62,661 nucleotides of DNA, taken from Lachnospiraceae bacterium. GTDB taxonomy: Bacteria; Bacillota; Clostridia; Lachnospirales; Lachnospiraceae. This document shows positions 35,510 to 43,499 of the stretch, piece after piece. The translations under genes were made by a program, and so were the position numbers. The stretch lies in the NCBI GenBank assembly GCA_017518185.1, contig JAFWWB010000007.1:1-62661 (forward strand). Reading direction: 5' to 3'. Position 1 is the stretch's first letter. Each line of letters opens with the position of its first letter. The notes beneath the pieces are model-generated. The model was given only the letters and a program-made list of their open reading frames with translations, was not told the DNA's origin and ran no database searches.

Positions 35510-37540
35510 TCAGTGTCTTATACTGCTCCTCGTTGAAACTGTTCCCTCCCTTTCCGCAATTACTGTCATATACCAGTATCCTTGTATCATAGCCGGGTTA
35601 CGGCTGCTGTTCTCCTCGATTCCTACTATGGCAACAACATGTTGAAATCCATTTTCTTTTCCGTCCCAATATCTGAGATATCCTATCCTTCCGTAGTCTC
35701 CCGCTTCCTTAGCCGCTTCTATAACCTTTTCCAGCATTACCTTATTAGCCCGGTTGTAGCTGGCGGTATATGCCGGATCTATAACGTTATAATACTCATC
35801 TAACATCGATCTGTTGTTTTGCATAGCCTGTCCGATAATCAATTCTGACAGAATATGCTCGTCAAAGGTGTAATCATGCAGATCTTTATTCAGCTTTATC
35901 CATCCGTTATGTGCTGCAACCACAGACAGCGTAAAACCGGAGCACAGACCGTTATTTCCGTTCTTTTTCAGGTCTTTCAGTTTATTTTTTACTGCATTTA
36001 CGTCGGCGTCCAGGCCAAGATAACGCTGGATATTATCTCCCGAATGCCAATCCTTTGATGGATGCATATAGTCCAATGCAAGTTTCCAGTCCTCGTCTCT
36101 ATATACCGCGCCGTTACTGACCGATCCCATTCCGTAAAAATCCTTGCTTTCGCCAACCACTATCCCGTTGCTGAAAGCCCATATCTCTTTTCTGAAATCT
36201 ATGGCACATCTTATATTTGTTCTTACCAGTAAAATGCTCTCTTTGCTGTCCTCTCCCTTGGGAAGATGCGTATATACTTTTCCGGTGTTTGTCCTGAATT
36301 CCGGTGCTTTATTATTGATACTTGTATCTTCTATGCTTATACCGCACCAGTACGGTACGTTCTTCGGGGTCCTGATACGTTCTATGTATGTAGCTGAAAA
36401 GAAACCACTCCTGACCATACTTGTACTCACACTTGAAAGATCAAAGCCACTCATATCTATCTCTTTCAGTGCTTTACAATCCCGGAAGACATACCCCATA
36501 AAAGCCACCTTTGATGTGTCAAAATAATCTCCAAATTCTATAGACTCCAGACTTTCATCACCGCTGAACATAGATGGCATCTCGGTCAGGGAATCTGTGT
36601 GAAAACTACTAAGATCCAGGGATTTAAGGGATTTGCAATCAGCGAACATACTCCCCATATTCTCAACCTCAGCGGTCTTAAAAGAACTAAGATCTATTGT
36701 TTCCAGAGCCTTGCAGCCCTTGAACATAGCCGACATATTGGTAACGTTTTCGGTAGAAAACTTTCCGCCAAATACGATTTCATTTAATGATGCACAACCG
36801 TTGAACATAGAACTTGCATCGGTAATGGCAGACGAATCAAATTCGCTGAGATCGATGCTTTTCAGATTCTTGCATGAACGTATAAAAGTCGGCTTAGTCA
36901 TAGCGTTCACGCTGGGATCCCAAACTCCGTTTATTTTGATTTTTGTTACTTCTGATTTATAATCACTTAACTTGTTGCCGTCTATTACTCCGCTTCCGGT
37001 GAATTCGAGAAATCCGTCATCATAAAACACCCAATCCATATAACCATCTACATGATCACTCTCTGCTACTACCTCATGATTTCCATCAGACGCAACTTCT
37101 TCTTCATTCTCATCTTCCGGCTCATCGGAGTCGACCGTGTCCTCTGAAAGATCTTCTGGTTCTTCGTCAGCGGCTTCGAAGGCTTCTTCGGGTTCGTCCT
37201 CATCCGGTTCTTCAGGTTCTTCATATGATTCGTCGGAAGATTCCTCGACTTCGCTACGCGACCCTCGGAATGACAAAGAAGAGGCTTCGTCCTCGTCGGA
37301 TGACAAAGAAGGAGCTTCGTCCTCGTCGGATGACAAAGAGGATACCTCCTCCTCGCCGAAAGACAAAGAAGTCTCTTCTTCCCCGTCGACCGGTATGGAA
37401 GAGTCTTCTTCCTCTTCACTGACGACCGCATACTCCGGCTCCTCGGCGCGGGCCTCTATCGGCATGGCAAGCGGCTGCAGCTCTGCCGTCAGCATCGCCA
37501 GCGTTGCAATAAATGTAAGCGCTCCCCTGTTCTTTTTCAT
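35510..37540 (-). CDS. N-terminal half of a frameshifted BspA-LRR / papain-like surface protein
   Basis: This 676-residue frame has a signal peptide (MKKNRGALTFIATLAMLTAE) and a long acidic Asp/Glu/Ser region (33-165) containing an interspersed repeat insertion. DUF285 BspA-type LRRs cover about 200-385 (FKTAEVENMGSMFADCKSLK). A papain-like domain at about 510-655 has Cys in NNGLCSGFTLSV and His in FQHVVAIVGIEE. After SSRNP the frame goes out of register, and the last about 25 residues (from AMIQGYWYM) are out-of-frame readthrough. The expected Asn motif YDSN is in the next frame at about 35559-35570. RBS AAGGAG precedes the ATG. The whole gene would have coded for about 1370 residues, like its 1335-residue paralogue. 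Confidence 0.8.
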   Translation of the reverse strand: MKKNRGALTFIATLAMLTAELQPLAMPIEARAEEPEYAVVSEEEEDSSIPVDGEEETSLSFGEEEVSSLSSDEDEAPSLSSDEDEASSLSFRGSRSEVEESSDESYEEPEEPDEDEPEEAFEAADEEPEDLSEDTVDSDEPEDENEEEVASDGNHEVVAESDHVDGYMDWVFYDDGFLEFTGSGVIDGNKLSDYKSEVTKIKINGVWDPSVNAMTKPTFIRSCKNLKSIDLSEFDSSAITDASSMFNGCASLNEIVFGGKFSTENVTNMSAMFKGCKALETIDLSSFKTAEVENMGSMFADCKSLKSLDLSSFHTDSLTEMPSMFSGDESLESIEFGDYFDTSKVAFMGYVFRDCKALKEIDMSGFDLSSVSTSMVRSGFFSATYIERIRTPKNVPYWCGISIEDTSINNKAPEFRTNTGKVYTHLPKGEDSKESILLVRTNIRCAIDFRKEIWAFSNGIVVGESKDFYGMGSVSNGAVYRDEDWKLALDYMHPSKDWHSGDNIQRYLGLDADVNAVKNKLKDLKKNGNNGLCSGFTLSVVAAHNGWIKLNKDLHDYTFDEHILSELIIGQAMQNNRSMLDEYYNVIDPAYTASYNRANKVMLEKVIEAAKEAGDYGRIGYLRYWDGKENGFQHVVAIVGIEENSSRNPAMIQGYWYMTVIAEREGTVSTRSSIRH
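35590..35600 (-). other. Frameshift site splitting the surface-protein gene
   Basis: The minus strand reads AACCCGGCTATGAT here. Inserting one G (AACCCGGGCTATGAT) would join SSRNP to GYDTRILVYDSN in a single frame that continues through the 33429-35327 frame. An in-frame TAA immediately upstream in the downstream frame limits the shift to this short C/G run. A mutation or a sequencing/assembly error in the run is more likely than programmed frameshifting. Confidence 0.8.
37239..37277 (-). repeat. Interspersed palindromic-type repeat inserted in coding sequence
   Basis: The minus strand carries the sequence type GTCATTCCGAG...CGAAGTCGAGGAATC, a repeat family widespread in bacterial chromosomes. 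Here it encodes FRGSRSEVEESS inside the acidic region of the surface protein. A related copy is in dxr at 39486-39531. Adjacent 30-base units around 37280-37340 (SSDEDEAPSL/SSDEDEASSL) look like local duplications. Confidence 0.7.
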
Positions 37541-37561
37541 CTCGTTTCTCCTTTTTTACTT

Positions 37562-37604
37562 ACAAAAAGGACATGCTCTGCGTCACGCCCTTCCTTTTTC
37601 ATGG
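37562..37604 (-). terminator. Putative intrinsic terminator after the toxin gene
   Basis: Read on minus, AAAAAGGA ... TCCTTTTT forms an 8-bp stem with a loop of about 18 bases that has a small GCGTGACGC self-pairing core, ending in a T-run. It overlaps the last codons of the PIN toxin gene and lies before the surface protein start. Symmetry is modest. Confidence 0.4.
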
Positions 37605-37976
37605 TCTGAAAATTTCCATCTTCAATTCTTTGATTACCCTATAATGTTTGTCATTGGCTGTCACAAGTGTCTCTTTTCTTTCAACACAGCTGCTCGCTAT
37701 CAACGCATCCGCCAACTCCATTGAATTACTTAACGCGTATTTTTCAACGTAATCCGATGCTCTGAAAGAAATCCCTTCATTCAGCGGAATGACATTAACA
37801 TCCATCGCTCTGAATGCTTTTTTCATTAACGCCAATTCCTTTTTATCCCGCATTCCCTGGACAAGCTCCATGTATGTTACGATTGAAATTGAAAAAGGCA
37901 TGGCATCCATAACAAGTTTAACCGCATTATGGTTTCCTCTCAGGAACCAGATCAGTACGTCAGTATCAAGAATCAA
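37599..37976 (-). CDS. vapC: PIN-domain toxin, VapC-type ribonuclease
   Basis: This 125-residue PIN protein has the acidic active-site set: D4/D6 in MILDTDVLIWFLRGN, E37 in TYMELVQG, D90 in ELADALIASS and D107 in VTANDKHY. VapC toxins cleave initiator tRNA or other structured RNAs and are neutralised by the upstream antitoxin. The start is a TTG within an 11-base overlap with the antitoxin gene, preceded by AAAGGGGCGG. This is the usual coupled antitoxin-toxin order. The pair lies between rseP and the surface-protein region, a typical accessory location. Confidence 0.92.
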   Translation of the reverse strand: MILDTDVLIWFLRGNHNAVKLVMDAMPFSISIVTYMELVQGMRDKKELALMKKAFRAMDVNVIPLNEGISFRASDYVEKYALSNSMELADALIASSCVERKETLVTANDKHYRVIKELKMEIFRP

Positions 37977-38229
37977 AGCGCCGCCCCTTTCTTAAATTCC
38001 GCACCTGTTCCTCTACGGACATGCCATTTTCGTGGTTCTTCCACAATCCTGACAGTTTCAATGCTGCTGATTTTCTAGCCTCTTCGCGTCTTATATCGTC
38101 TTGAACAGATTCATTGCTCCATACCGTATTCAAAACCGTTACCACAACGGTTCTTCCCTGCAGATCAGCAATATCCTCATCAACCACGATCCTGTTATCA
38201 TTTATATACCCCGTAAAAGCAGTAAGCAT
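37966..38229 (-). CDS. Antitoxin partner of the PIN toxin
   Basis: This 87-residue protein has an N-terminal segment INDNRIVVDEDIADLQGRTV, similar to small beta-strand/AbrB- or DUF2281-like antitoxin starts. Its C-terminal tail GMSVEEQVRNLRKGRRFDS is typical of toxin-binding ends of VapB-type antitoxins. It is cotranscribed with the VapC-type gene and overlaps it by 11 bases. AAGGGAG precedes the ATG at 38229. The exact antitoxin family is uncertain. It probably binds its own promoter at 38297-38325. Confidence 0.78.
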   Translation of the reverse strand: MLTAFTGYINDNRIVVDEDIADLQGRTVVVTVLNTVWSNESVQDDIRREEARKSAALKLSGLWKNHENGMSVEEQVRNLRKGRRFDS

Positions 38230-38296
38230 AAGCAGCTCCCTTCTTCTTTCAAATCTTCAAGCTTATTATAATTTTGCCATAAATCCTATCATTCAC

Positions 38297-38325
38297 AGTA
38301 TAACAAAACGTGCTATTCATTTCAA
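38297..38325 (-). promoter_or_regulatory. Promoter of the toxin-antitoxin pair
   Basis: TTGAAA (38325-38320), 17 bases, TATACT (38302-38297) on the minus strand, about 70 bases before the antitoxin ATG and just after the rseP stop. Consensus quality is high. Confidence 0.65.
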
Positions 38326-38340
38326 CGAAAGCAACGTTCC

Positions 38341-39417
38341 TTACCTGAAAAACTTTGTTATATCGTTGAACAGTACCACCACCATAAAGATCATCAGCAG
38401 CACGAAGCCGATGAGGTGGATTATTCCTTCCTTATCCGGTGGCACCTTTTTGCCGCTGACGGCTTCAAAGAAAAGGAAGAGAAGCCTTCCACCGTCCAGC
38501 GCCGGGATCGGGAGCAGGTTCAGCACTCCCAGGTTCACGGAGAGCAGCACTGCGATGTTCAGCATGTTCACCAGCACTATCAGCGCTCCGTGGGGTTTTG
38601 TCTCCTCTATGGTGTCGTCTATGATGTTTGCGACTCCTACGGGGCCCGAGATATCGTCCAGCTTTGCATGGCCCGTCACCATATAGATCAGGCTGTCCCA
38701 GGTGCCCACCAGCCAGTATCTCACCTCGTAGGCGCTGTATTTGAACACCTTCAGGTTGTTACAGGCCAGATACTCCGCGCCGCCGGTAAAGCCTATGTAA
38801 TACCTGGCGTCCTCTTCCGAATACATGGGGATAAGGGTGGTGCTCTTTTTCTCACCGCCCCTCTCATAGACTATCTCCATGGGCTTGCCGCTGCTCATCA
38901 TGGACTTCACCATGACATCACGCCAGAGCTTTGTGGAGTGGCCGTCTATCTTCACTATGGTATCTCCGGCCTGTATCCCTGCCGCCTCCGCGGGATAACC
39001 CTCCATAACGCTGTGCACCACCGGCAGGTCTGCTCCGCAGAACCAAACGATGATCAGCGCCATCAGATAGGCCAGTATGATATTAAAAAGGGGACCTGCA
39101 AACACTGCAGCGATGCGGGCCCAGACAGGTGCGTCATTAAAGCTCTTCTGGGAGAGGTCATCAGCTTTATCCTCTCCTTCCGAGTATTTTCCGTCCTCTC
39201 CTTCGAAGATACAGGCTCCGCCGAAGGGCAGCAGACGTATTACGAAATCCGTGACCTTTCCCTTTTTTTTGAAAATGGCCGGTCCAAAGCCTATGGAAAA
39301 CTCATTGACCTTTATGCCGTTGATCCTGGCTATAAGGTAGTGGCCGAATTCGTGGCTCACCACCACCAGGGTTATTATCAGAAGGAAAAAAACGATAGTA
39401 AGTATGGGTGAATTCAA
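38341..39417 (-). CDS. rseP: Site-2 intramembrane metalloprotease RseP family
   Basis: This 358-residue M50 protease has the zinc motif HEFGHYLIAR (H24-H28) in the first membrane helix. A PDZ domain at about 140-190 has GYPAEAAGIQAGDTIVKIDG, and the distal NLLPIPALDGGRLLF near residue 305 contributes the metal-binding Asp. It cleaves anti-sigma factors or signal-peptide remnants within the membrane. The start is a TTG whose TTGA overlaps the dxr stop, with GAGGGA upstream. It is the last gene of the pyrH-frr-uppS-cdsA-dxr-rseP series. The length is slightly short of E. coli RseP because only one PDZ domain is present, as in Firmicutes. Confidence 0.96.
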   Translation of the reverse strand: MNSPILTIVFFLLIITLVVVSHEFGHYLIARINGIKVNEFSIGFGPAIFKKKGKVTDFVIRLLPFGGACIFEGEDGKYSEGEDKADDLSQKSFNDAPVWARIAAVFAGPLFNIILAYLMALIIVWFCGADLPVVHSVMEGYPAEAAGIQAGDTIVKIDGHSTKLWRDVMVKSMMSSGKPMEIVYERGGEKKSTTLIPMYSEEDARYYIGFTGGAEYLACNNLKVFKYSAYEVRYWLVGTWDSLIYMVTGHAKLDDISGPVGVANIIDDTIEETKPHGALIVLVNMLNIAVLLSVNLGVLNLLPIPALDGGRLLFLFFEAVSGKKVPPDKEGIIHLIGFVLLMIFMVVVLFNDITKFFR

Positions 39418-40652
39418 AGCTTATCCCTCACAAATCCTCTTGTTTTCTTTTCACAGTCAAGTATCGAATCCAAATCCGGGGAGAAGATCCCTCGACTGCG
39501 TTCGCTACGCTCACTCCGCTCGGGATGACAGTATAAAGCATCCGCTTCGCTCTCAGACTCTCCTGCAACGTTATTGCACAACGCTGCTTCCATGGCTTCT
39601 TCGATAAGCTCGGTTATGCGAGTGAAGCCTATCTCTCCTTTAAGGAAATGCGCCACTGCCTCCTCATTTGCTGCATTGAACACCGTGGGCATAAGGCCTC
39701 CTGCCTTTCCCGCCTTCACCGCCAGGTCTATGGCAGGGAAGTTCGACCTATCCGGCTTTTCAAAGGTAAGGGATGCGTATTCCGCCAGGTCAAGACGCTT
39801 TCTGGGCAGGCGCAGTGCCTCCCTTTCCGGATAGAACAGGGCATACTGTATGGGCAGCCGCATATCCGGCACGCCGAGCTGGGCTATCACCGCCCCGTCC
39901 TTATATTCGACCAGAGAATGCACCACCGACTGGGGATGCACCAGAACCTTTATATTCTCATAGGGCATGTCAAAGAGCCATCTGGCTTCCATGATCTCAA
40001 GCCCCTTGTTCACCATGGTCGCGGAATCGATGGTGATCTTGCTGCCCATGTTCCAGTTGGGATGCTTTAAGGCATCCGCCGGAGTCATATCCTTAAGCTC
40101 TTCCTTCTTCCGTCCCCTGAAGGGGCCGCCGGAACAGGTGAGATAAATGTTTTCCACGCTGCCGTGGTCTTCCCCGTTCATGGACTGGAACACCGCGGAA
40201 TGCTCGGAATCCACAGGAAGTATCTTTACCCCGTGTTCCTTCGCCAGGGGCATGATGATATGCCCGGCGCATACCAGGGTCTCTTTATTAGCCAGGGCTA
40301 TGGTCTTCCCGGCCTTTATCGCCGCTATGGTGGGACGTATGCCTATCATGCCCACCATGGCCGCCAGCAGTATGTCGTAATCTTCACGCTCAGCCGCCGC
40401 TATTAGCCCCTCCATGCCGGAGAGGACCGTGACGTCCGTATCCTTTACAGCCTCTTTCAGCTTCTCTGCCGCCTCTTCATCTCCCATGACGGCGGCTTTC
40501 GGCTTAAACTCCCTTATCTGCTGCTCCATAAGGGAGACATTTGTCCCTGCCGCAAGCACGCTCACAGACAAAAGCTCCGGGAATTCCCGGACTATATCAA
40601 GGGTCTGCGTGCCTATGGAGCCTGTGCTCCCCAGTACCGCAAGTCTTTTCAT
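39414..40652 (-). CDS. dxr: 1-deoxy-D-xylulose 5-phosphate reductoisomerase, with repeat-derived C-terminal insert
   Basis: This 412-residue MEP-pathway enzyme converts DXP to MEP using NADPH. Visible are the nucleotide-binding LGSTGSIGTQTLDIV (8-22), NKETLVCAG, the catalytic/metal region LPVDSEHSAVFQSM (about 145-158), and KITIDSATMVNKGLEIMEA. The ATG at 40652 gives MKRLAVLGS and forms TGATG with the cdsA stop; a GTG one codon upstream is less likely. The C-terminus is odd. After ITELIEEAMEAA comes an insert with the sequence type CHPERSERSERSRGIFS, encoded by an interspersed repeat (39486-39531), before the last residues LDSILDCEKKTRGF. The catalytic core looks intact. Confidence 0.95.
   Translation of the reverse strand: MKRLAVLGSTGSIGTQTLDIVREFPELLSVSVLAAGTNVSLMEQQIREFKPKAAVMGDEEAAEKLKEAVKDTDVTVLSGMEGLIAAAEREDYDILLAAMVGMIGIRPTIAAIKAGKTIALANKETLVCAGHIIMPLAKEHGVKILPVDSEHSAVFQSMNGEDHGSVENIYLTCSGGPFRGRKKEELKDMTPADALKHPNWNMGSKITIDSATMVNKGLEIMEARWLFDMPYENIKVLVHPQSVVHSLVEYKDGAVIAQLGVPDMRLPIQYALFYPEREALRLPRKRLDLAEYASLTFEKPDRSNFPAIDLAVKAGKAGGLMPTVFNAANEEAVAHFLKGEIGFTRITELIEEAMEAALCNNVAGESESEADALYCHPERSERSERSRGIFSPDLDSILDCEKKTRGFVRDKL
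39486..39531 (-). repeat. Interspersed repeat inserted in the 3' end of dxr
   Basis: The minus strand reads TGTCATCCCGAGCG ... GCAGTCGAGGGATC, the common repeat whose translation gives HPERSERSERSRG. It adds an in-frame insert of roughly 25-30 residues near the Dxr C-terminus without a stop. Confidence 0.8.
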
Positions 40653-41542
40653 CACTGGCCTCCGAGTACCGTCACGGTGAGAAGGTAGATCAGAGGGCCG
40701 GTAAATATCACGCTGTCAAAACGATCCATTATCCCGCCGTGTCCGGGTATTATCTTTCCGTAATCCTTTATGCCGAATTCCCGCTTTATGCCCGAGGCCG
40801 CAAGATCGCCTATCTGGCCGGCGATGCTTCCGGCGGCTCCCAGCACGCCGTAGGCCCAGACACGTTCATTTACGATATAGCCGGTCTTCATGAGCACGAA
40901 GCCGTAGATCAGGCCGAAGATCGTAGCTCCGGCCACTCCTCCCAGACAGCCTTCCACGGACTTCTTGGGGGAGAGCTTCGGGGTTATCTTATGCTTTCCG
41001 AAGAGCACGCCCACGAAATAAGCGCAGGTGTCCGAGCCCCAGGCAGAGATGAATATCATCCACACCGCATAGAAGCCCACGTTGTATATGGCGTCATCCC
41101 TCTGGGCCGAGAGCATCCTGGTGAGAAGGGCAAAGCTTATCATCACCGGAGCATATACGAAGCTGAAATAGCTGCGCATGACCTCGCTGGCCCGGTAGGT
41201 GGGATAGGTGAACACGAATATGAGCATGAGAAGCGTCATATAGAGCACCACGCACAGCATCAGATAGGTGGCAGGTGCTCCGAAAAAGATGAGACCGTAA
41301 TAAAAGATGATCACCAGTGTGCCGATCACCTCAAAGATACAGGGCTTATGCCCCTCGTGCTTTCTTACCCCCGTAGCGCTCAGCACCTCGGAATAGGCTA
41401 TGCAGCTGACTACACAGAGCCCCACAGTGGTAACGATGCCGCCGAACCACACTATGGCCATCATTATGAGTGCAACGCTCACACCGCTTATTATGCGCAC
41501 CCACATATTCCGGCTGAACGCGGTCTTCTCGTCCTTACTCAT
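40652..41542 (-). CDS. cdsA: Phosphatidate cytidylyltransferase
   Basis: This 296-residue polytopic membrane enzyme makes CDP-diacylglycerol from phosphatidate and CTP. The C-terminal signature is present as ASGIKREFGIKDYGKIIPGHGGIMDRFDS, where the Lys-Asp-x-Gly-x-x-x-Pro-Gly-His-Gly-Gly-x-x-Asp-Arg pattern holds the metal-binding Asp residues. About eight membrane segments precede it. The start ATG overlaps the uppS stop (ATGA). The gene lies in the standard Firmicutes order between uppS and dxr. Confidence 0.96.
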   Translation of the reverse strand: MSKDEKTAFSRNMWVRIISGVSVALIMMAIVWFGGIVTTVGLCVVSCIAYSEVLSATGVRKHEGHKPCIFEVIGTLVIIFYYGLIFFGAPATYLMLCVVLYMTLLMLIFVFTYPTYRASEVMRSYFSFVYAPVMISFALLTRMLSAQRDDAIYNVGFYAVWMIFISAWGSDTCAYFVGVLFGKHKITPKLSPKKSVEGCLGGVAGATIFGLIYGFVLMKTGYIVNERVWAYGVLGAAGSIAGQIGDLAASGIKREFGIKDYGKIIPGHGGIMDRFDSVIFTGPLIYLLTVTVLGGQ

Positions 41543-42243
41543 ATCTTACCGTATCTGCGCTCCCGGCCCGCATAGGCTTCGAGCGCAGCATCAAGCTCCT
41601 TTTCATCAAAATCGGGCCAGGGCGTATCGGTGAAATAGAACTCCGAATACGCACACTGCCACAGAAGGTAATTCGAAATACGCTGCTCCCCGCTGGTGCG
41701 GATGAGCAGATCAGGATCGGGATATCCCGCAGTATCAAGCTCTGCGGCTATATCCTCCTCACCAATCTCTCCGGGCTTAAGCTCACCGGCAGCCACTTTT
41801 TCCGCCACCCGGTTCACCGCCCGTCTTATCTCGTCACGGCTGCCGTAGTTAATGGCTATGGTAAAGCAGAGCCCGGTATTTCCTGAGGTATTCTCCTCAA
41901 GCTCAGCTATGCTCTTCCTTATATCTTCGTCAAGAGCACTCCGGTCGCCGATGACACGCACCCGCATGTTGTTATCATTAGCTCTTTTTGCGGCATTCTT
42001 CATGTAATCCCTGAGAAGCTTCATCAGAGCCTTCACTTCATCCGCGGGCCTGGACCAGTTCTCGGTGGAAAAGGCATAGACCGTCAGATAATCGATGCCT
42101 CTTTTTCCCGCGGCCTCACAGATCTTCTCCACGGTCTTTGCGCCCTGTATATGGCCCGCAGTCCTGGGAAGACCTCTCTTTTTGGCCCATCTGCCGTTTC
42201 CGTCCAGTATGATGGCGATATGCCTGGGCAGAGCCTCACTCAT
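41539..42243 (-). CDS. uppS: Isoprenyl (undecaprenyl) diphosphate synthase
   Basis: This 234-residue cis-prenyltransferase builds C55-PP, the lipid carrier for wall synthesis. The catalytic Asp is D14 in AIILDGNGRWAKKRG. Further motifs are YLTVYAFSTENWSRP and the C-terminal DLLIRTSGEQRISNYLLWQ, followed by EFYFTDTPWPDF. The ATG overlaps the frr stop (ATGA). The length is near the family norm (about 240). Confidence 0.97.
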   Translation of the reverse strand: MSEALPRHIAIILDGNGRWAKKRGLPRTAGHIQGAKTVEKICEAAGKRGIDYLTVYAFSTENWSRPADEVKALMKLLRDYMKNAAKRANDNNMRVRVIGDRSALDEDIRKSIAELEENTSGNTGLCFTIAINYGSRDEIRRAVNRVAEKVAAGELKPGEIGEEDIAAELDTAGYPDPDLLIRTSGEQRISNYLLWQCAYSEFYFTDTPWPDFDEKELDAALEAYAGRERRYGKI

Positions 42244-42791
42244 ACCTTCATGATCTCCTGGGACTTCTCCTCAACAGCCTTATCAACTTCCTTCATGAAC
42301 TTATCCGTAAGCTTCTGGAGCTCATCTTCAAGATCCTTGATCTCGTCCTCGGAGACTTCGGTCTTTGCCAGCTTCTTGAAGGCGTCATTTCCATCCCTGC
42401 GGATATTCCTGACAGCAACCTTGGCTTCCTCGCCCTTTTTCTTCACTTCCTTGGAGAGATCCTTTCTGCGCTCCTCCGTAAGCTCGGGGAACACAAGACG
42501 GATAACGCTGCCGTCGTTGGAAGGAGTGATGCCTACGTCCGAAGCCATTATGGCCTTCTCGATCTCCTTGATCATGTTCTTCTCCCAGGGAGCTATCTGG
42601 AGCACTCTGGGTTCGGGAACGGTAACATTACCCACCTGCTGGATGGGTGAAGGGGTGCCGTAATAGTCTACCCTTATACGGTCAAGTACGTGGGGATTTG
42701 CCCTGCCGGCCCTTATGGCAGAAAGCTCGGAAAGCAGGAAATCATATGCCTTCTGCATTTTTTCATCATACGTTTTGATCCTCTCGTCCAT
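42240..42791 (-). CDS. frr: Ribosome recycling factor
   Basis: This 183-residue protein splits post-termination ribosomes with EF-G. Family blocks are LSAIRAGRANPHVLDRIRV, YYGTPSPIQQVGNVTVPEPR and VFPELTEERRKDLSKEVKK. GAGGAGGATAAT precedes the ATG at 42791. It lies 15 bases downstream of pyrH, as expected, and overlaps uppS by four bases. Confidence 0.98.
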   Translation of the reverse strand: MDERIKTYDEKMQKAYDFLLSELSAIRAGRANPHVLDRIRVDYYGTPSPIQQVGNVTVPEPRVLQIAPWEKNMIKEIEKAIMASDVGITPSNDGSVIRLVFPELTEERRKDLSKEVKKKGEEAKVAVRNIRRDGNDAFKKLAKTEVSEDEIKDLEDELQKLTDKFMKEVDKAVEEKSQEIMKV

Positions 42792-42806
42792 ATTATTATC
42801 CTCCTC

Positions 42807-43499
42807 TTATACCGTCACTTTTGTTCCGGAAAACTCTCCGGACATAGCCTTTATGATACTGTTCTCTTCCGTCAGGTCAAAGACCCACATGGGCATCTTG
42901 TTGTCCCTGGCCATTATCGAAGCCGTCATATCTACCACCTGGAGGTTCTTTGCGATCACCTCATCGATGGACACCTCGTCGTACTTCTTTGCGAAGGGAT
43001 CCTTGTTGGGATCCGCGTCATAGACACCGTCTATGGATTTGGCCAGATAGATGCCGTCGGCCTCCACCTCTATGGCTCTCAGCACCACTCCGGTATCAGT
43101 GGAAAAATAGGGATGTCCCGTACCTCCCGCAAAGAATACAGCCTCCCTGTTCTCCAGGGCAGCTACGGCCGCATCCCTGCTGTAGAGCTCCGTAAATGCA
43201 GAGCACACAAAGGGGGTGAATATCCTGGTCTTTATGCCCACAGTGCGGAACACCTCGGAGACATAGATGCAGTTCATCACCGTAGCCAGCATGCCTATCT
43301 GGTCCGCCTTTGAGCGGTTTATGCCCACGCTGGAGCGTCCCCTCCAGTAGTTGCCGCCGCCTATGACTATGCCTGTCTCCACGCCTTTTTCAAGGATGGC
43401 GGAAACCTGCTTCGCGATACCGCTTATAACGGCATCATCATAGTGGCGTTCTTTATCTGAAAGAGCCTCTCCGCTTAACTTTAAGAGTATCCTGCTCAT
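42807..43499 (-). CDS. pyrH: UMP kinase
   Basis: This 230-residue amino-acid-kinase-fold enzyme phosphorylates UMP to UDP and is usually regulated by GTP/UTP. Visible are ILLKLSGEALS at the start, GIVIGGGNYWRG, the Asp-rich AKSIDGVYDADPNKDP and the end DLTEENSIIKAMSGEFSGT. The ATG overlaps the stop of the bactofilin gene (ATGA at 43496-43499). This is unusual, because pyrH normally follows tsf directly. Here it must be transcribed from the inserted envelope cassette or from an internal promoter I could not see. Confidence 0.97.
   Translation of the reverse strand: MSRILLKLSGEALSDKERHYDDAVISGIAKQVSAILEKGVETGIVIGGGNYWRGRSSVGINRSKADQIGMLATVMNCIYVSEVFRTVGIKTRIFTPFVCSAFTELYSRDAAVAALENREAVFFAGGTGHPYFSTDTGVVLRAIEVEADGIYLAKSIDGVYDADPNKDPFAKKYDEVSIDEVIAKNLQVVDMTASIMARDNKMPMWVFDLTEENSIIKAMSGEFSGTKVTV

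Noticed and set aside
35590-35600. Programmed ribosomal frameshift in the surface protein
   Set aside because: There is no X-XXY-YYZ slippery heptamer and no downstream structure noticed; the intact paralogue is single-frame, so a base loss is more likely.
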